Source of the DNA: JAWOJB01 sp046484325
GTDB taxonomy: Bacteria; Actinomycetota; Acidimicrobiia; Spongiisociales; ZC4RG35
Reading direction: 5' to 3'
NCBI GenBank assembly: GCA_046484325.1
Contig: JAWOJB010000028.1
Coordinates: 1 to 64,000, forward strand
DNA length: 64,000 bases
Of this stretch, positions 7,390 through 16,340 are shown one piece after another (position 1 is the stretch's first letter; each line of letters opens with the position of its first letter). The notes beneath the pieces are model-generated. The model did no database searches, had not been told where the DNA came from, and saw only the letters and a list, made by a program, of their open reading frames with translations. Position numbers and translations under genes: made by a program.

Positions 7390-8499
7390 GTGGAGATCGA
7401 TGCCTTCGTCCTCGAGGCGGCCGGGGCGCCCTTCCACCCCGAGACCATCCGCCTCGACCCACCCCGCGACGGGGAGGTCCTCGTCGCGGTCACGGCCGTG
7501 GGAGTGTGCCACTCGGACGCCGCCATCCGGTCGGGCCGCATCCCCCATCGATTTCCCGCGGTGGTGGGGCACGAAGCGGCTGGACGGGTGGTCGAGGCCG
7601 GCGCCGGGACCGACCTCGCTCCGGGGACCCGGGTGCTCGTCGGCTGGATCCCCCAGTGCGGCTCGTGCGATCGTTGCCTCCGGGGGCTCGCCCATCTGTG
7701 CCGGGCATCGACCACAGCCCTCCGCGGCTACCAGTTGGACGGCACCGTTCGCCGCACTCGCGCCGATGGTTCCGACCTCTACGCGATGGGGTCGGTCGGA
7801 GCGTTCGCCACGCATGCAGTGGTGCCCGTGGCAGGCATCGTCGCTCTGCCCGACGACCTGCCCGACGAGATCGCGGCGCTCATCGGCTGCGCCGTGCTCA
7901 CCGGTGTTGGTGCGGCCGTCAACGCCGCCGGGATCCGGCCGGGCGACCCGGTCGTGGTGATCGGGGCGGGTGGCGTCGGGTTGAACGCCGTCCAGGGCGC
8001 CCGGCTGGCCGGAGCCGGGCCGATCGGAGTGATCGACCCCAATCCCGATCGCAGGCGGCTGGCGCTCGAGCTCGGCGCCTCCGAGGCCACAGACCCGACC
8101 GCCGACCTCTCCGCGTGGGTGACACGGCTGACCGGGGACCGTGGGTCGCCGGTGGTGATCGAATCGGCGGGCAGGCCCGACACCGGACGCATGGCCTTCG
8201 ACCTCACCTCCCCCGGTGGGACGACCGTGCTCGTCGGGCTCCCCGGATCTGACGTCGAGCTGAGACTCCCCGTGTTCTCGCTGGTGTCGAGCGGGCGCCG
8301 GGTGGTGGGGTCGTGGTTCGGCGATGCCGATCTCGCCCGCGACGTGCCCCTCGTCATCGAGTGGTGGCGTCAGGGCCGGCTGCGCCTCGATCCGCTCGTC
8401 AGCAGCACCGGTCCGCTCAGCGACCTGCCGGCGGCGGTGGCCAGGCTCGAGGCAGGGGAAGGGGTCCGTACGGTGCTGCTCCCCCAGGCCGGGCCATGA
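7390..8499 (+). CDS. Zinc-dependent alcohol dehydrogenase (MDR superfamily)
   Basis: 369 residues, the size of class III-like and long-chain zinc alcohol dehydrogenases. Catalytic zinc ligands Cys40 (GVCHSD) and His61-Glu62 (GHEAAG) are present, as is the structural zinc lobe Cys90, Cys93, Cys96, Cys104 (CGSCDRC, LC). The Rossmann motif is VVVIGAGGVGLNAVQGA (about 190-206) with an acidic D after the second strand, suggesting NAD specificity. The substrate is unknown. The GTG start at 7390 is set by the conserved N terminus and follows the previous gene by 5 bp. It overlaps the next gene by ATGA, so the chain is probably one operon. Confidence 0.9.
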   Translation: MEIDAFVLEAAGAPFHPETIRLDPPRDGEVLVAVTAVGVCHSDAAIRSGRIPHRFPAVVGHEAAGRVVEAGAGTDLAPGTRVLVGWIPQCGSCDRCLRGLAHLCRASTTALRGYQLDGTVRRTRADGSDLYAMGSVGAFATHAVVPVAGIVALPDDLPDEIAALIGCAVLTGVGAAVNAAGIRPGDPVVVIGAGGVGLNAVQGARLAGAGPIGVIDPNPDRRRLALELGASEATDPTADLSAWVTRLTGDRGSPVVIESAGRPDTGRMAFDLTSPGGTTVLVGLPGSDVELRLPVFSLVSSGRRVVGSWFGDADLARDVPLVIEWWRQGRLRLDPLVSSTGPLSDLPAAVARLEAGEGVRTVLLPQAGP

Positions 8500-10070
8500 A
8501 GGGCCACGCCACCGGCTTCGGCGACGCCGCGGCCGGCCCGCACCACCTCGCGATCCAGGTGGCGATGTCGATCATGGCCGCCGGAGGCAACGCCGTCGAC
8601 GCGGCGGTGGCGGCGTGCGCCGTCCAGGGCGTGGTGGCCCCCGAGACCTGCGGAGTGGGCGGCGACCTGTTCGCCCTGGTCCACCGGCCGGGGATGGCCG
8701 GACCCGAAGGGCTCAACGCCTCGGGGCGCGCCGGCTCGGGCGCATGGGCGGCGACGCTGCGGGACGCCGGCCACGTCCGGATCCCGGACCGTGACCCGTA
8801 TACGGTCACCGTCCCGGGGTGTGTCGACGGCTGGCAGGCCCTGCTGGAGCGCCACGGGACTCTCGACCTCGTCACCGTCCTCTCACCTGCCATCCGGCTG
8901 GCCGTCGACGGCTTCCCGGCTTCCGACGAGCTGGCGGCGGCCTTCGAGCGCTTCCGCTCGCAGTTGGAGGGACAGGCCGCCGCCAACGGGATCTACCCTC
9001 CCGGGGGCCCGCTTCGACCCGGGATGCGGATCCGCCGTCCCGGCCTCGCCACCACCCTGGAGAGCGTTGCCGAGGGAGGCCGGGATGCGTTCTATGGCGG
9101 GCCGGCGGGTCGGGAGATCGGTGCCGCCACGGGCGGCGCGATCACGCCCGACGACCTGGCCCGGCCCCAGGCCGACTGGGTGGAGCCCATCGGAGCCCCG
9201 ATGCAAGGCCTCGAGGCCTGGACCATCCCACCCAACTCCCAGGGCTACCTGACCCTGGCCGCCCTGCGGATCTTCGAGCTCCTCGACCCGCCGGACGATC
9301 CCGACGATCCGGCGTGGTGGCACCTGCTGATCGAGTCCTACCGATCGGTGGCATGGGAGCGCGACGATCTCGTCGCCGATCCGGACCACGCCCCCCTCGC
9401 CACCGACCTCCTCCTCGACCCCGACCGTCTGACCGAGCGGGCCCGCCGGATCGACCGGCGGCGGGCTTCGACCTGGAGTCCTCCGATGCCGGCCCCGGGC
9501 GGCACCGCCTATCTCTGCACGGTCGACCGCACCGGGATGGGAGTCTCGCTCATCCAGTCCAACTACATGGGGATCGGATCGCTGATCGGTGCGGGCCGGG
9601 CCGGATTCTTCCTCCACAACCGGGGGGCGGGGTTCGACCTTCGCCAGGGCCACCCGAACGAGCTCGCCCCGGGCAAGCGGCCCCTCCACACCCTCTCCCC
9701 CACGATCTGGACCCGAGCCGGGGAGCTGGCCGGAGTCCTCGGCACCCGGGGTGGAGATCAGCAGCCCCAGATGCTGATCCAGGTGGGCGCGCGCATCTTC
9801 CGAGGAGGTATGCATCCGTCCGACGCCCAGGCTGCGCCCCGGTGGACCGTGCCGGACTTCCGGCAAGGTGATCCGCCCGAGTTGCTCGTCGAGACGCGTG
9901 TCCCCTCCGCCATCGTCGACGATCTCGCCGGCCGAGGGCACACCGTTCGGGCGACCCGGCCATGGGAGGGCGGCTGGGGCCCGGTCTCGGTGATCACCGT
10001 CGATCCGACGGGCCTCCGCACGGCGGCGGCCGACCCGAGGGTCGTCACCTCCGCTGCGGGGGCGGCGTGA
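8496..10070 (+). CDS. Gamma-glutamyltransferase family (Ntn hydrolase) protein
   Basis: 524 residues. The N-terminal GGNAVDAAVAA and GVGGDLFALV motifs are those of GGT/acylase Ntn hydrolases. The autoprocessing and nucleophile threonine is probably Thr337 in PGGTAYLCTVDRTG, followed by SLIQSNYMGIGS as in the GGT-like subgroup that lacks the strict TTH motif. No signal peptide is present, so unlike classical GGT it is probably cytoplasmic. Possible substrates are gamma-glutamyl or acyl amides. It overlaps the ADH gene by 4 nt (ATGA) and the phosphatase gene follows at once. The ADH partner is unusual and suggests a substrate released by one enzyme and oxidised by the other, but this is inference. 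Confidence 0.85.
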   Translation: MKGHATGFGDAAAGPHHLAIQVAMSIMAAGGNAVDAAVAACAVQGVVAPETCGVGGDLFALVHRPGMAGPEGLNASGRAGSGAWAATLRDAGHVRIPDRDPYTVTVPGCVDGWQALLERHGTLDLVTVLSPAIRLAVDGFPASDELAAAFERFRSQLEGQAAANGIYPPGGPLRPGMRIRRPGLATTLESVAEGGRDAFYGGPAGREIGAATGGAITPDDLARPQADWVEPIGAPMQGLEAWTIPPNSQGYLTLAALRIFELLDPPDDPDDPAWWHLLIESYRSVAWERDDLVADPDHAPLATDLLLDPDRLTERARRIDRRRASTWSPPMPAPGGTAYLCTVDRTGMGVSLIQSNYMGIGSLIGAGRAGFFLHNRGAGFDLRQGHPNELAPGKRPLHTLSPTIWTRAGELAGVLGTRGGDQQPQMLIQVGARIFRGGMHPSDAQAAPRWTVPDFRQGDPPELLVETRVPSAIVDDLAGRGHTVRATRPWEGGWGPVSVITVDPTGLRTAAADPRVVTSAAGAA

Positions 10071-10720
10071 TGTTGCTGGTCGTGAGGCATGGGCAGGCAG
10101 CCGGCAACCGCAGCCATCGCTTCATAGGACAGTCGGATGTGGATCTCGACGACGAGGGGCGCGAGCAGGCCCGTCTCGTCTCGGAGCGCCTCGCCCGGGC
10201 CGGGGTCGCCCGTATCGTCTCGAGCGACCTCCGGCGATGCCTCGACACGGTCGCCCCCCTCGCCGAGTCCACGGGGGTCGCCATCGAGCCCGAGCCCCGC
10301 CTGCGTGAGGTGGCCAACGGCGAGTGGACTGGAAGGCTCCCCGAGGAGATCGCAGCCGGTTGGCCGGAGCTGTGGCGTCGCTACAGGTCGGGCGAAGACG
10401 TGCCGCGGCCGGGCGGCGAGCGCTGGGCCGATGTCCGCAGTCGCGTCACCGGCACCCTCGTCGAGCTGGCCGAGGACGAGGCGGTCATCGTCGTGGCCAC
10501 CCACGGCGGCCCCGCCCTGCTGGCCGTCGAGTGGGCGACGGGTGTCCGGTTGCCCGGCAACGTCTTCCGCGGTGCGCTGGGGGCGATCGCCAATGCATCG
10601 GTGACGACCATCGACCCCGGCGCGCCGCGTCTGATCGGGTTCAACGACGTCGGCCACCTCGGCCGGACCATCACCGCCGCCGAGGTCCCGTATGCGGCGG
10701 TGCGCGAGCCGGAGAACTGA
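10070..10720 (+). CDS. Histidine phosphatase (phosphoglycerate mutase-like) family protein
   Basis: 216 residues. The RHG catalytic motif is VVRHGQAAGN at residues 4-13 with nucleophile His7; the second histidine is in VVATHGGPA (about residue 143). Glu in REVANGEWTG corresponds to the acid/base region. The SSDLRRCLDTV motif is typical of the cobC/GpmB branch of small-molecule phosphatases. It starts with GTGATG overlapping the stop of the GGT-like gene; GTG at 10067 is an equally possible start. It is the last gene of the four-gene chain. The substrate cannot be told from sequence. Confidence 0.88.
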   Translation: MLLVVRHGQAAGNRSHRFIGQSDVDLDDEGREQARLVSERLARAGVARIVSSDLRRCLDTVAPLAESTGVAIEPEPRLREVANGEWTGRLPEEIAAGWPELWRRYRSGEDVPRPGGERWADVRSRVTGTLVELAEDEAVIVVATHGGPALLAVEWATGVRLPGNVFRGALGAIANASVTTIDPGAPRLIGFNDVGHLGRTITAAEVPYAAVREPEN

Positions 10721-10736
10721 GGGCGGAGTCCGGTTC

Positions 10737-11753
10737 TCAGGCCCGGGTGCTCACCACCAGTGCCGCCCACTCCTCGTCGGTCAAGGCGCCATCGCCTCCC
10801 AGGGCATAGAATCCCACACGCTGGAGACGGTCTCCGTAGCGCTCCCGGATGCGCCTCCCCACCTCGTCGACTGGGGCGACGATCGCCACCTCTTCCAGGA
10901 CCTCGGCGGTGATGACGTCGGCCATGGCGTCCCACTCGCCGAGCCTGCTCATGGTGTTGAGGCGGGTCCCGAAGTCCCAACCGTGGACGTCGAGGACCGG
11001 GGCGTAGCTCGGGGTCGAGGCATAGAACGCGATCTGCTGCCGGATCGGGCGGGCAGCGGCGGCGACCTCGCCATCGTCGCGTCCCGTCACGACGAAGACG
11101 GTCGACAGCTTCTCGATCTCGTGGGGATCCCGCCCGGCCCGCCGGGCCCCGGCGGAGATGGCGGGGAGCACCACCTCGTCGAGGTACCTGACGGTGTGAA
11201 AGGGATGCACGTGGAATCCGTCGCAAAGCTCACCCGCCAACCGGGCCAGCACCGGGCCGACCCCCGCGATGAGCACCGGGATGTGGGGATGCTCGATGGG
11301 TCCGCCACTGAAGAAGGGCGTCATGAGACTGAATCGGTAGTAGTCGCCGGCGAAGTCGAGCTCCGTACCGTGCTGGAACGTCTGCCAGATGGCACGCATC
11401 GCCTGGATGTACTCGCGCAGCCGCGGGGCGGCCGGCTGCCAGTCCGTCGAGAACCGGCGGGTGATGTGAGGTTTGACCTGGGTGCCGAGGCCGAGGAGGA
11501 ACTTGCCTCCGGACAGGGAGGCGAGGTCCCAGGCCATCTGGGCCGTCACCATCGGGGAACGCGGGAAGGCCACCGCGACGGCGGTGCCAAGGTCCAGGTC
11601 GGGCGCCGCCTGGGAGGCGAGGGCCAACGGGAGGAACGGCTCGTGACCCGTCTCGGCCGTGAAGAAGCCGTCGTATCCGAGGTTTGCGGCGCGCCTGGCC
11701 ATGGCCGGGGCGGGCCCGGGCGGGAGGGGCGGGTAGTAGAAGTCGACCTTCAT
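10737..11753 (-). CDS. LLM class F420-dependent oxidoreductase
   Basis: 338 residues, a TIM-barrel luciferase-like protein. It begins MKVDFYYPPLPPGPAPAMARRAANLGYDGFFTAETGHEPFLPL, the N-terminal pattern of TIGR03617-type F420-dependent enzymes. LGLGTQVKPHITRRFS and the GPVLARLAGELCDGFHVHPFHT region (about 175-200) support the flavin/F420 binding barrel. The reaction is probably hydride transfer with F420; the substrate is unknown. It converges with the phosphatase gene, with 16 bp between stops. One of three LLM genes in the window. Confidence 0.85.
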   Translation of the reverse strand: MKVDFYYPPLPPGPAPAMARRAANLGYDGFFTAETGHEPFLPLALASQAAPDLDLGTAVAVAFPRSPMVTAQMAWDLASLSGGKFLLGLGTQVKPHITRRFSTDWQPAAPRLREYIQAMRAIWQTFQHGTELDFAGDYYRFSLMTPFFSGGPIEHPHIPVLIAGVGPVLARLAGELCDGFHVHPFHTVRYLDEVVLPAISAGARRAGRDPHEIEKLSTVFVVTGRDDGEVAAAARPIRQQIAFYASTPSYAPVLDVHGWDFGTRLNTMSRLGEWDAMADVITAEVLEEVAIVAPVDEVGRRIRERYGDRLQRVGFYALGGDGALTDEEWAALVVSTRA

Positions 11754-11760
11754 GACGGGA

Positions 11761-11766
11761 AGGGTA
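11761..11766 (-). promoter_or_regulatory. -10 hexamer of LLM gene at 11753
   Basis: TACCCT, 7 nt before the ATG, no ribosome site. Confidence 0.5.
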
Positions 11767-11838
11767 CGAGCCGGCCCGGTGCCGGCGCCACCGGCCAGGT
11801 CGCTCCGCTACCCGTGCGGTTCGGTGGTCCCGGCGTGG

Positions 11839-12252
11839 TCAGAGGAGGGCGGCGGTGAGCCGGGCGGCGACCGCGTCGAGCTCCGCCCGGTCCGGCCGGG
11901 TGGTCGACGGCAGCTGGATCCGCAGGCCGTCGTCCGGGCGTCGCGGCAGCACGTGCAGGTGGGCGTGGGACACCTCCTGGCCGGCCACCGCACCGTCGGC
12001 GAGAAACAGGTTCACGCCCTCGGCGAGCCCGGCCGCGAATTGGGCCGTGGCGACCCGCCGCCCGAGCTGCATCACCTCGGCGGCGTCCGCCGGGTCGAGG
12101 TCGCGCAGCCCGACCGCGTGGGCGCGGGGGACCACCAGCGTGTGTCCTTCGCCGATCGGTACCAGGTCCATGAAGGCGACCGCCCTGTCCGTGGTGGCGA
12201 CGACCGACGCGTCGGCCTCGCCCGCCACGATCGCACAGAACACGCACCCCAT
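11839..12252 (-). CDS. HIT family hydrolase
   Basis: 137 residues. The histidine triad is His96-Ala-His98-Leu-His100 (SHAHLHVLP), with the N-terminal zinc-type CVFCAIV pair (Cys3, Cys6) seen in Hint-like members. The family hydrolyses nucleoside phosphoramidates, dinucleoside polyphosphates or AMP conjugates in the cytoplasm. The gene stands alone, with its promoter hexamer 6 nt before the ATG. Confidence 0.93.
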   Translation of the reverse strand: MGCVFCAIVAGEADASVVATTDRAVAFMDLVPIGEGHTLVVPRAHAVGLRDLDPADAAEVMQLGRRVATAQFAAGLAEGVNLFLADGAVAGQEVSHAHLHVLPRRPDDGLRIQLPSTTRPDRAELDAVAARLTAALL

Positions 12253-12258
12253 GACGTC

Positions 12259-12264
12259 ACCGTA
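12259..12264 (-). promoter_or_regulatory. -10 hexamer of HIT gene
   Basis: TACGGT, exactly 6 nt before the ATG at 12252, the spacing expected for a leaderless message. Confidence 0.55.
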
Positions 12265-12322
12265 GCCGGGAGGCCGGACGCACCCACCGGCCGGGCCGCT
12301 CCACCCAGGCGGTTCTATGGCC

Positions 12323-12328
12323 TACGAT
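12323..12328 (+). promoter_or_regulatory. -10 hexamer of helix-hairpin-helix gene
   Basis: TACGAT, 9 nt before the ATG at 12338. Confidence 0.4.
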
Positions 12329-12337
12329 GCCTGACTC

Positions 12338-12691
12338 ATGAAGACCGTGACGAAGGTATTGGGAGTCCTCGGGGGTGTCGCAGCCGTGGTGTGGGCGATG
12401 CGGGACCGATTCATCTCGGTGACCGCGCCCCGGGAACCGGAGCCGCCGACGTTCCGGGTGGTCGCGCCTCCCACGCCGCCGGCGGCGAGGGAGGGGGTCG
12501 ACCCCGACCCCGGCGACCTGACCCGGGTGAAGGGCATCGGCCCCGCCATCGCCGACCGCCTCGAGGCGGCGGGGGTGTCCAGCCTGGCCCAACTCGCCGG
12601 CGCGGACCCCGAGGTTCTGGCCAAGGCCACCGCCATCACCGCCGAGCGCATCCGGGGCTGGCAGGAGCAGGCATCGCAGCTCGGTCGCTGA
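12338..12691 (+). CDS. Membrane-anchored helix-hairpin-helix protein
   Basis: 117 residues. An N-terminal hydrophobic helix (about 5-22) is followed by a Pro-rich linker and a C-terminal helix-hairpin-helix domain (about 62-112): LTRVKGIGPAIADRLEAAGVSSLAQLAG and a second arm ITAERIRGWQEQA. This resembles the domain-of-DUF4332/NADH-quinone oxidoreductase subunit E tail type that binds DNA or acts as a protein module. The role is unknown. It sits 10 bp upstream of rlmN and is probably cotranscribed with it. Confidence 0.8.
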   Translation: MKTVTKVLGVLGGVAAVVWAMRDRFISVTAPREPEPPTFRVVAPPTPPAAREGVDPDPGDLTRVKGIGPAIADRLEAAGVSSLAQLAGADPEVLAKATAITAERIRGWQEQASQLGR

Positions 12692-12701
12692 TGCCGCCCC
12701 C

Positions 12702-13730
12702 GTGCCGTACCTGACGGACCCCGCCGCCCTGGCCGAACTCCTGCCAGACGAGCCGGCGTACCGGGTCGATCAGCTTCGTCGCTGGCTCTATCGCACCCCG
12801 GTACTGGACTCCGCTCGGATGACCAACCTGCCGCAGACGGTGCGGGACGCCCTCGCCGGCCGGTTGTGGCCGTTCACGATCGAGGCCGAGCAGACCGCCG
12901 ACGCCGGGACCACCCGCAAGTGGCTGTTCCGGGCTCCGGACGGAGCGGCCATCGAGACGGTGCTCATGGGCTATCCCCGGCGGGCGACGGTGTGCATCTC
13001 GTCGCAGGCGGGATGCGCCCTGGGATGCACGTTCTGCGCGACGGGCCAATTCGGGTTCGAACGGCACCTCGAGGCGGGTGAGATCGTTGCCCAGGTCGCC
13101 TTCGCCGAGGCGACCCTGCGGGGGGCCGGCCTGCCCGGGAGCCCTGACCATCTCACCAATGTCGTATTCATGGGCATGGGAGAGCCGCTCGCCAACTACG
13201 AACGGGTACGCGAGGCGATCCGGCGCATGATCGAGGTGATGGGGAAGTCGGCGCGGGCGATCACCGTCTCGACGGTGGGCATGGTGCCCGGGATTCTGCG
13301 ACTCGCCGGCGAGCCTTGGCCGTTGAACCTCGCCGTGAGCCTCCATGCCGCCGACGACGAGCTCCGATCACGGCTCGTCCCACTCAACCGCCGGTATCCA
13401 CTGGCAGAGGTCGAGGCGGCGGCCGCCCGCTACTTCGAGCAGAAGCGGCGGCGGGTGTCGATCGAATGGACGATGATCGCCGGAGTCAACGACGGGGTCG
13501 ATCAGGCACGAAGGCTCGTGCCGATCGCCCGTCGACTCCGTGCCCACGTGAACCTGATACCACTCAACCCCACTCCGTTGAGCCCCGATATCCCTTCAGA
13601 TGAGGAGAGTGTGGAGAGATTCGCGAGCGTGCTCCGGTCCGATGGAGTCGCCGTCACCATCCGAGACACCCGCGGCAAGGACATCGATGCCGCCTGTGGC
13701 CAGCTCCGGGTCCGAGCCGCCCGCACCTGA
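12702..13730 (+). CDS. rlmN: 23S rRNA (adenine2503-C2)-methyltransferase RlmN
   Basis: 342 residues. The radical SAM cluster is Cys105-x3-Cys109-x2-Cys112 (GCALGCTFCATGQ), the SAM GGE-like motif is MGMGEPLANY (about residue 155-164), and the C-terminal acceptor cysteine is kept in DIDAACGQL. The enzyme methylates C2 of A2503 in 23S rRNA, and in some bacteria A37 of tRNA, using two SAM. The GTG start is fixed by the short gap to the previous gene and by conserved LPDEPAYRVDQLRRWLY. The last 44 bp overlap the start of the LysM/M23 gene. Confidence 0.95.
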   Translation: MPYLTDPAALAELLPDEPAYRVDQLRRWLYRTPVLDSARMTNLPQTVRDALAGRLWPFTIEAEQTADAGTTRKWLFRAPDGAAIETVLMGYPRRATVCISSQAGCALGCTFCATGQFGFERHLEAGEIVAQVAFAEATLRGAGLPGSPDHLTNVVFMGMGEPLANYERVREAIRRMIEVMGKSARAITVSTVGMVPGILRLAGEPWPLNLAVSLHAADDELRSRLVPLNRRYPLAEVEAAAARYFEQKRRRVSIEWTMIAGVNDGVDQARRLVPIARRLRAHVNLIPLNPTPLSPDIPSDEESVERFASVLRSDGVAVTIRDTRGKDIDAACGQLRVRAART

Positions 13731-14880
13731 GCAGGAGGCCGGTTCGCGCCGCCGGCTCCACCGGCCCCGTCCCGGCGCCGGTGTCCGGTCGGTCGGCGTA
13801 GCCATGGCGGTTGCGCTCTTCGTGGTGGCAGCCGGCGCCGACTACGTCGTGGAGCGCGGCGACACCCTCAAGAAGATCGCCGCCGAGCACGGCACCACCG
13901 TCCGGGCGATCGCCGAGGCCAACGACCTGGCCAACCCCGATCTCATCCGGATCGGTCAGCACCTCGTCATCCCCGGACAGACGGCCGAGGGGTCGAGCGG
14001 GGGAGGCACGAGCTACGTGGTCCAGCGGGGGGACAACCTGGCCCGGATCGCCCGCGCCCACGGCACGACTGTGTCCGCCATCGCAGCCGCCAACAACCTG
14101 ACGAACGTCGACCTGCTCGTGATCGGCCAGCAGCTGTTGATCCCGGTCGCCGGAGCGGGCGGAGGTGATACTTCGGTTCAGACCTACACGGTCCGGCGAG
14201 GGGATTCGCTGTCCGCCATCGCTGCCAGGTTTGCCACGACTCCCGAGGCGATCCGGCAGGCGAACGGGCTTCTCCCCGGTGGGACCCTGTACGCCGGTGC
14301 GACGCTGCGCCTGTCGGGGACCACACCGGTCCTGACCGGGGGGGGCGGGCCTGCCTCTCACACCGTCCAGCGAGGTGAGTCGCTCGCCACCATCGCCCGT
14401 CGGTATGGCACCAGCGTCTCGGCTCTGGTCGACGCCAACGCGATCGCCAATCCGAATCTGGTGCGCATCGGTCAGGTGCTGACCGTCCCGGGCGGCTCGG
14501 CGTGGGTCTGCCCGGTGCAGGGAGCGCGCTACATCAACGACTGGGGATTCCCCCGCTCGGGTGGTCGGGCCCACACGGGCAACGACCTCTTCGCTCCTCG
14601 CGGCACGCCGATCCGGGCGCCGGTGGCCGGAGTGGTGGAGCCGGTCACCGGCACGATCGGTGGATACCAGTTCCGGCTGCGCGGCGACGACGGCTATGTC
14701 TACATCGGGACGCACATGGACGCCTTCGGGGCGACCGGACGGGTGCGGGCGGGAGACGTGATCGGCACGGTCGGCAGCACCGGCAACGCCACCGGCACCG
14801 CCCCCCATCTGCATTTCGAGATCCACGATCGCAACGGGGTCTTCAACCCTTTCCCCACCCTCCGCTCGAACGGGTGCTGA
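13687..14880 (+). CDS. Secreted LysM and M23 peptidoglycan hydrolase
   Basis: 397 residues. A basic N terminus and hydrophobic segment (about 37-50) form a signal or anchor. Four LysM repeats follow (about 53-98, 108-152, 162-207, 219-263), each with the (V)xRGDxLxxIA pattern. The C-terminal M23 metallopeptidase domain carries HTGND and HLHFEIHD zinc-ligand motifs. It probably cleaves peptide cross-links in the wall. The ATG at 13687 has an AAGGAC ribosome site 4 nt upstream and lies 44 bp inside rlmN; ATG 13804 would keep only the hydrophobic segment. The protein ends in cysteine. Confidence 0.9.
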   Translation: MPPVASSGSEPPAPEQEAGSRRRLHRPRPGAGVRSVGVAMAVALFVVAAGADYVVERGDTLKKIAAEHGTTVRAIAEANDLANPDLIRIGQHLVIPGQTAEGSSGGGTSYVVQRGDNLARIARAHGTTVSAIAAANNLTNVDLLVIGQQLLIPVAGAGGGDTSVQTYTVRRGDSLSAIAARFATTPEAIRQANGLLPGGTLYAGATLRLSGTTPVLTGGGGPASHTVQRGESLATIARRYGTSVSALVDANAIANPNLVRIGQVLTVPGGSAWVCPVQGARYINDWGFPRSGGRAHTGNDLFAPRGTPIRAPVAGVVEPVTGTIGGYQFRLRGDDGYVYIGTHMDAFGATGRVRAGDVIGTVGSTGNATGTAPHLHFEIHDRNGVFNPFPTLRSNGC

Positions 14881-14954
14881 TCAATCCACCGATGGCCTGA
14901 CAGCCGGGTGCCGCCCTGGCACACTCGGCAGGCCATCCACGTCGAGGAGTCAGC

Positions 14955-16340
14955 GTGCCGTACCGGACCATCATCGAGCCGTTTCGCATCCACTCGGTCG
15001 AGCCGATCGACTTCCCGTCACCCGAGCGGCGCCGAGAGGCGATGGTCAGGTCGGGGTGGAACCTGTTCGGGCTGCACGCCGACGAGGTCGTGATCGACCT
15101 GCTCACCGACTCGGGGACGGGGGCCATGTCGAACCGGCAATGGGCGGGGATCATGATGGGCGACGAGTCGTATGCCGGCAGTCGTTCCTACTACCGGTTC
15201 CGGGACGCGGTGCAGGACATCACCGGGCTCCCGGAGGTGATCCCCACCCATCAGGGACGTGCCGCCGAGCGCATCCTCTTCGCCACCACGGTCCGGGAGG
15301 GAGACGTCGTCCCCAACAACACCCATTTCGACACCACCCGGGCCAACGTCGAGTACCAGGGAGCCGAGGCCCGTGACCTCGTCGTCGCAGAGGGCCGGGA
15401 ACCATCGACGATCCACCCCTTCAAGGGCAACATGGACATCGAGGCGCTCGAACGCACGATCGAGGACGTGGGGGTCGAACGCATCCCCCTCGTCATGGTG
15501 ACCGTCACCAACAACTCCGGTGGTGGTCAGCCGGTCTCGATGGCCAACCTGAGGGCGGTCCGCGAGGTGTGCGACCGCCACGGCCTTCCCCTGTTCCTCG
15601 ACGCCTGCCGCTTCGCCGAGAACGCCTGGTTCGTGAAGCTGCGAGAGCCGGGGTACGCCGATCGCACGCCCATCGAGATCGCCCGGGAGATGTTCTCTCT
15701 CGCCGACGGCTGCACCATGTCGGCCAAGAAGGACGGCATGTCCAACATCGGCGGCTTCCTGGCCCTTCGGAACCCCGCGGTCGCCCACGAATGCCGGAAC
15801 CTGCTCATCCTCACCGAGGGCTTCCCCACCTATGGAGGACTGGCCGGCTACGACCTCGAGGCGATCGCCCAGGGGTTGTACGAGGCGCTCGAGGAGGAGT
15901 ACCTCCGCTATCGGATCCGTTCCACCGAGTACCTTGCGGAGAAGGTGGAACGGGCCGGGATCCCGATCGTCCGTCCGGCAGGCGGGCACGCCGTGTACCT
16001 CGACGCCGGGCGCCTGCTCCCCCACATCCCCCCGTCGCGCTACCCGGCCCAGGCTCTCGCCGTGGCGCTGTACCTCGACGGCGGGGTCCGGGGGGTCGAG
16101 ATCGGATCGGTGATGTTCGGCAAGCCGCGGCCCGACGGCACCGAGGAGCCGGCGGCGATGGAGCTCGTCCGGCTGGCCGTCCCGCGCCGGACCTACACCC
16201 AGAGCCACATCGACTACGTGGGCGAGGTCGTGATGGCGGTCGCCGAAGGGGCATCATCGCTGGGCGGGTACCGGATCGTCGAGCAGGCGCCGTGGCTGCG
16301 CCACTTCACCGCGAGGTTCGAGCCCCTGTCGCCGCTCTGA
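14955..16340 (+). CDS. Tryptophanase / tyrosine phenol-lyase family PLP lyase
   Basis: 461 residues, full length for the family. Conserved blocks are PFRIHSVEP, IDLLTDSGTGAMS, MMGDESYAGSRSYY, IPTHQGRAAE, GGGQPVSMAN and FLDACRFAENAWF. The PLP lysine is in MSAKKDGMSNIGG (Lys259 by alignment). It cleaves an aromatic amino acid to pyruvate, ammonia and indole or phenol. Specificity is mixed: FDTTR (126-129) and AKKD resemble tryptophanase, while NIGGFL and the Arg pair in PRRTYTQSH (Arg412) resemble tyrosine phenol-lyase. No permease or TnaC leader is adjacent. GTG start with GAGGAG 5 nt upstream. Confidence 0.9.
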   Translation: MPYRTIIEPFRIHSVEPIDFPSPERRREAMVRSGWNLFGLHADEVVIDLLTDSGTGAMSNRQWAGIMMGDESYAGSRSYYRFRDAVQDITGLPEVIPTHQGRAAERILFATTVREGDVVPNNTHFDTTRANVEYQGAEARDLVVAEGREPSTIHPFKGNMDIEALERTIEDVGVERIPLVMVTVTNNSGGGQPVSMANLRAVREVCDRHGLPLFLDACRFAENAWFVKLREPGYADRTPIEIAREMFSLADGCTMSAKKDGMSNIGGFLALRNPAVAHECRNLLILTEGFPTYGGLAGYDLEAIAQGLYEALEEEYLRYRIRSTEYLAEKVERAGIPIVRPAGGHAVYLDAGRLLPHIPPSRYPAQALAVALYLDGGVRGVEIGSVMFGKPRPDGTEEPAAMELVRLAVPRRTYTQSHIDYVGEVVMAVAEGASSLGGYRIVEQAPWLRHFTARFEPLSPL

